Shown here piece by piece: positions 59,961 through 64,000 of a stretch of DNA of 64,000 bases. The stretch's first letter is position 1. Each line of letters opens with the position of its first letter. Source of the DNA: Opisthorchis felineus (taxonomy: Eukaryota; Platyhelminthes; Trematoda; Opisthorchiida; Opisthorchiidae); contig SJOL01007034.1 of NCBI GenBank assembly GCA_004794785.1, forward strand, positions 441,014-505,013, written 5' to 3'. The position numbers and the translations under genes are program-made. The notes under the pieces are model-generated. The model searched no databases and was not told the DNA's origin. It saw nothing but the letters and a program-made list of their open reading frames with translations.

Positions 59961-62450
59961 TGATTCTCTCCGTACGAGGCAAATGTGATTTGACCAATAT
60001 TTGAGTTGAATTCGCGCATAATACTAAAATCAGGCGGTTTGCTTTTCAAAAGTGAAGTGATGCATTTTGACACAAGATTTCTGGGGCTGATTAGGTAAGA
60101 CTGATCGTATAATGATTCAATAGCCACGATGCCAAAATTGAGATTGGTTTGAAAAACCTGCTGCAAAGCAATGCGTTTTTCGGAACTCCCAATTCACATT
60201 TCAAAGTTGTACAAGTAACGTGCTGATTATTTGGTAACTCAGGTGCTTGCGAAATACGTCAGCAACTTACCTACGAAAATAGAAGCCGCCACGATATCTG
60301 AATCGGTGCAATGGCACAACACAAGTTAGCACAATTTAAGAACACATCACTCGTGACATGGACAAAACTCTTCAAAACGAGTCATTCAGAGAACCAATAA
60401 AATTGAAATTCAGAGGACAGCAAACTTTCTCTCGTTTCAATGAACCTTTACAAAAACTACCCAGCCAAGCGAGATGCGTTCAACTAGTGTTCCCCGTCTA
60501 TATAAGCAAGCCAGATAAGGACGAGCTACGCACTCAACCACACACTGATGGTGACAATACAACCGATTGATGCCAATAGGTTAGCAAGCTAATTCAGAAG
60601 AACAGCAATCTAAACGACGACCCACTAGGCTGCGGATGAATTATTTTATGCATGGCAACCTTTGCATCAAATTGATGTACAGTGGTTTTTACTACAACCA
60701 AGCCGCCCGGTTAAAACGACTTTTTCTCTCCATATTAGCTACTTATTCAGCTCGGTAAACCAGCAGACTCATAAAACAAATGTTCACCTCCGAAATTCGC
60801 CCATTGTGTTTCGAAATGAGAGGATGGATGTAGATCGCAATTAATTTTTCAACGTCAAGCAAGGTCGGTCGAATGATGGAAGATTGAAATATAGACGGTT
60901 ATTTGCACACTGGAAAATGTGTTTTAGCCCTGATAATTCCGTGGCATATGCTGTGTACGGGAGCCAGGCAAACCCAACGTATGTTCTGTAGCATAATATT
61001 ATTGTGGAAAATTATGTCTTCGTGAAAGCGATTTAATGGTATCCATGTTCGAAGGATGTAGCGAAAATGTGGTCAACCTATATATCGCGCAAAAGAGGTG
61101 CAGACGAATTGCTTGACATTGCCGCACAGATTATTCGCAACACAGGCTGAGAAGGTGCAGACGCAAAAGCTGCGGCTAATTTGTAATCAATTTGGGTGTT
61201 TTACTGCATCATTTACAGCGTATGGCCACAAAAAAACCGAACTGACAAAAGCGTCGTTCGAAACACTCCCAGTGCTTTCTGGCATAGCACGACGATTTGA
61301 TGAACTGCAGTCTAGCCAACAGCATCAATCCTCATTCCAAACTCTTACGGTTTACTTTGTTTGGCTGCGTAAAATATATGGTTTGATTTGTCGGACCTAC
61401 CCAAAATTAAGTGGGTGGGTTGGGATAGTGATGGAAGTCTTCAAAACATTCAGACTGTGGTTCCATTAGCATGTGGGTTACTGATTGTCCGCAATTCCAG
61501 GTTTGGCAAAAACTAGCGCAATGAAAAATCTGAACAGGGTTGAAATAATTCAAAATGTCGAGGGCGTTAGTTGAAATGCAAAGATCATGTTTTGCATTTT
61601 GCATTTTCATATGGAATCTATGTTTCTCTGTTGATCTAGGTACTGGATTATGGCGACACTTAGCTCCACAATAGATCTCGGATTTCGTCATGAGTTTAGT
61701 TCGTTCACAACACGAAGTCTCATCCCGGGCTTTCCTTTGCAACATTTATCTGGCTGTTATATTTGTTTAGACAAGAGGCAATCCAAAGCCACTACGCTGA
61801 ATGACCAAACAAAATTCACAAACAGTCAACAGACCACGTTCTTAAGTCCATTTATTCGGATAACTTTAGTTTTCATTTTAAGCGCATTCTGGCTTGATAT
61901 TTGTTTTCTTGTTAAACGTGAAGCACGGGAGTTCCTAACAACATTCTAAGTAGTTCGAAGTGTCCAGTGTAACCCGTTTATAGTGACAGAACAGTCAACT
62001 GGAACACAATTGTGGGGACCAACGCCTTGGATCACATTGGCGATTATACATCGGTGTTGGAAATATAAATCCGTTCCAGTCCGTGCGTTGTTAGATCCGT
62101 AACATTTATAATTTCGGCACTAAGCAAATAACGTAGCGTCGTTCCGATGGGATAACGTACCTTGTAGTGATATGGGTATCTCAGGATGCTCACGATGTTT
62201 CCGCAGCTCACATTACAAAACACGCTTGAAAAAGCTCCACGGTAGAGTTTGGATTTTGTCAAAAGTTAAGTTTGTGCAGAATACGAAGGCCCGGATCTCA
62301 TATCTCTTTATGCTTTTTTTCAAACTCGCGTATTCGTATTTGAACGATTCTTCCATACCGAAATAACGCACCAGGTGTCAGCACTCCCCAGTTAAAGAAA
62401 TATCATGAAACTGTTTTCCGTTCTTCACCGTTCTCACTCATCCAGCAGCC
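59960..62450. other. Gene-free stretch between D2 and D3
   Basis: Open frames up to 123 codons (61,098-61,469 plus; 61,407-61,745 minus), none recognised. Two minus-strand frames near 61,690 and 62,260 both start with MTKS and a Y.GA pattern, too short to count as a repeat. Confidence 0.45.
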
Positions 62451-64000
62451 GTACACAAGTTGCATACAACGTGCACAATGGAGAATGGCTTTTCCAATGC
62501 TGATCGGCTGGATGAACCAAACAAGCAAACATATCAGAAAGGAGGCTACAGGTGTTTGATAAGCAGTAATTCATTGCCCTGCCCGTCGGCGCCCAAGAGA
62601 CACCAATGGGCGCACGGTTCAACCGCTGATTTCTAGTGCAATTTGTGCGTTCAAGACTGAGTGCTGGTTTCGACAGCATATAAGGCGATTTCATGCTGCC
62701 AAAATCAACACCCGTGTCACATCAGAAAGGAAATCCGTGGCCTGAGTGCGGGAAATGCTGTTCCGCCTGGAACAATCTGTTTCTTCATCGGCGGGCGGCT
62801 GGTATACCAGGAGGGAACGCGCAAACAATGCGAGCGTCTTGGGCGGTATTCGGAAGAACATCGAGTGTCTATCGACATGCAACAACCGTGCACGGAACCA
62901 AAGACCAGCACCATTGTATACAAGGCGGGAAAAGCTTCCTTCCGCCACATTACCTTAGGAGATATGTTGACATATTGGTGCGAAACGCACTGATTTATTT
63001 TTATACAGAGTAGAATTCTCACAAATCCGATGCTTGTTATTGTTGTCCGAGGGGTGTTCACAAGTAACGATCCAAATACTTGTAAACGAGAGTTGTCACC
63101 CTTAATTCGTTTTCTAGTTTCGTGTGAGGGTTTGGGGCGGTTTGATTACAGTGAGTCCTACAGAAACTAGGTTTAGCCTTTCTTCCTTATGCTGCTACTT
63201 GCTTTCTAGCTGCTCGGCAACCCGTGTTTAGGCACTTTGGTAAAATGGACCAACGTGAACATATCTTTGAAGGCAACAAGCCGACATTATTCGTAAGATG
63301 AAAATTGGAACACAGACAAATGACAAACCCGAAGAGAAACCCGCTGGTTGACCGCGTTTTTATAGCCGATTTCATCACATTCACAAACTATCCAAGGCAC
63401 CAAAAAGCGCAGTCGTTGGGAAAATGTTTTAGCGGTTGTATCATGTGTGGAACGAAACTTGTTTTCCTAAACCGAATGACGAGCATAGTAACACGCTCGT
63501 TTTGCATCAATTCCCGTATGAGAACGAGTTGATTTTATTTGGTTTAATATACTCAAACTTCATGGCACACCCAATGGATTGCGTTCAGTTCACCTCACTA
63601 CTAAGTCCAGGCATACTTCATATCAGGTCATATATATTGAATACCATTAACCGGTGGCCAATGTCCCATACATGAAAAATCTCCCAATACTATATATTAT
63701 TACCTATACAATCTTTCCTACTTCGAAACGCTGACACCATTAAAACTTGCTTAACAGCAAAACGAGTCACAATAATCATGCTGTCAATCGAGTTCAACTG
63801 TCTCATTCTTCTCATACAACACATGCGGGTGTGATGATTCGATTGGAAAAAATTACCGTAGATTAACCAGGATAATTTACACGAAGGCCCATAAAATCAG
63901 ATCGTTTTGGGTTGTAATGAAACACTCAGTTGTATGGATGTCTGTACTTTAGTAAGACTGCGGGTCTTTCGTGTAGCTTGTTTCAGACACATTGGCAAAA
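62450..64000 (+). repeat. D repeat unit, copy D3 (partial, runs off the window)
   Basis: It begins with the zinc-finger remnant and continues with a 3' flank matching D1/D2: GGTTGACCGCGTTTTTATAGCCGAT (63,349) against GTTTGACCGTGTTTTGGTAACCGAT (39,524), then AACGAAACTTGTTTTCCTAAACCGAA (63,451) against the GTCTAAACGAAAAACGG phrase near 39,650. From about 63,855 it matches D2's 58,465-58,560. No match to the D1/D2 5' flank is seen before 62,450. It is the most diverged copy. Confidence 0.6.
62478..63013 (+). pseudogene. C2H2 zinc-finger pseudogene in D3
   Basis: This is the only D copy with an ATG at a sensible place: MENGFSNADRLDE opens at 62,478, and NADRLDE aligns with STDQLDE of D2. Finger 1 follows (YRCLISSNSL...KRHQWAH, second Cys changed to Ser), then STADF and TAG at 62,634 where D1/D2 have the Tyr of ADIYC. 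CNLC of finger 2 comes next, followed by a TGA and a frame change. From about 62,693 another frame holds GNPWPECGKCCSAWNNLFLHRR (finger 3, first Cys lost), RHATTVH (finger 4 remnant) and GGKSFLPPHYL (finger 5 without its cysteines). No finger is complete, so it is a pseudogene. The start codon hints at where the parent gene's protein began. Confidence 0.8.

Noticed and set aside
1..64000. Bacterial or phage features such as operons, CRISPR arrays, Shine-Dalgarno sites and rRNA
   Set aside because: No tightly packed long frames, no regularly spaced direct repeats with spacers and no rRNA-like sequence were seen. Gene density and transposon content are those of an animal genome.

Overview
The window looks like repeat-dense, gene-poor nuclear DNA of a metazoan, most likely a parasitic flatworm (cestode or trematode). 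The reasons are decayed CR1/Jockey-like LINEs, a gypsy-type gag remnant resembling those of flatworm and insect genomes, amplified C2H2 zinc-finger fragments, many microsatellites, no long open frames and no operon-like packing. The species is inferred and not proven. I find no intact conventional gene; nearly all open frames are under 130 codons and behave like chance frames. Repeat boundaries were placed by eye and are good to about 20-60 bases.

Layout. 1-8,229: no gene recognised; a strong hairpin (6,481-6,539) lies beside a TATC microsatellite. 8,230-25,722: a dense cluster of one unnamed repeat family (called R1 here) and two copies of one LINE in opposite orientation. LINE-A (+, about 9,470-13,490) keeps ORF1, endonuclease and reverse-transcriptase remnants. 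LINE-B (-, about 20,425-23,330) is cut off inside the endonuclease. In both copies the LINE 5' end runs without a break into an R1 copy pointing the other way, so the two form a large imperfect inverted repeat with arms of about 3.6 kb. Between them lie R1 copies C, D, E, F and G, and a small gypsy-type element (15,131-15,946, minus strand) reduced to two short LTR-like repeats around a broken gag.

25,723-36,100: a hairpin, an AT pentamer microsatellite, a tRNA-like segment (30,953-31,030) and short repeat pairs; otherwise nothing recognisable. 36,115-40,590 (D1), 55,100-59,960 (D2) and about 62,450-64,000 (D3): three same-strand copies of one repeat unit carrying a C2H2 zinc-finger coding segment. 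D1 has 184 open codons, D2 has the same frame with one nonsense codon, and D3 is badly decayed. D1 and D2 align codon for codon without indels across the finger region although their flanks carry indels of hundreds of bases. A fourth, unrelated zinc-finger remnant lies at 43,627-44,275. The remainder (40,590-55,100) is noncoding apart from short dispersed repeats and a fresh 64-bp tandem duplication at 44,488.

Nothing here acts as a pathway. The content records transposition and duplication: LINE plus R1 in the first 26 kb, and the zinc-finger-bearing D unit in the last 28 kb.
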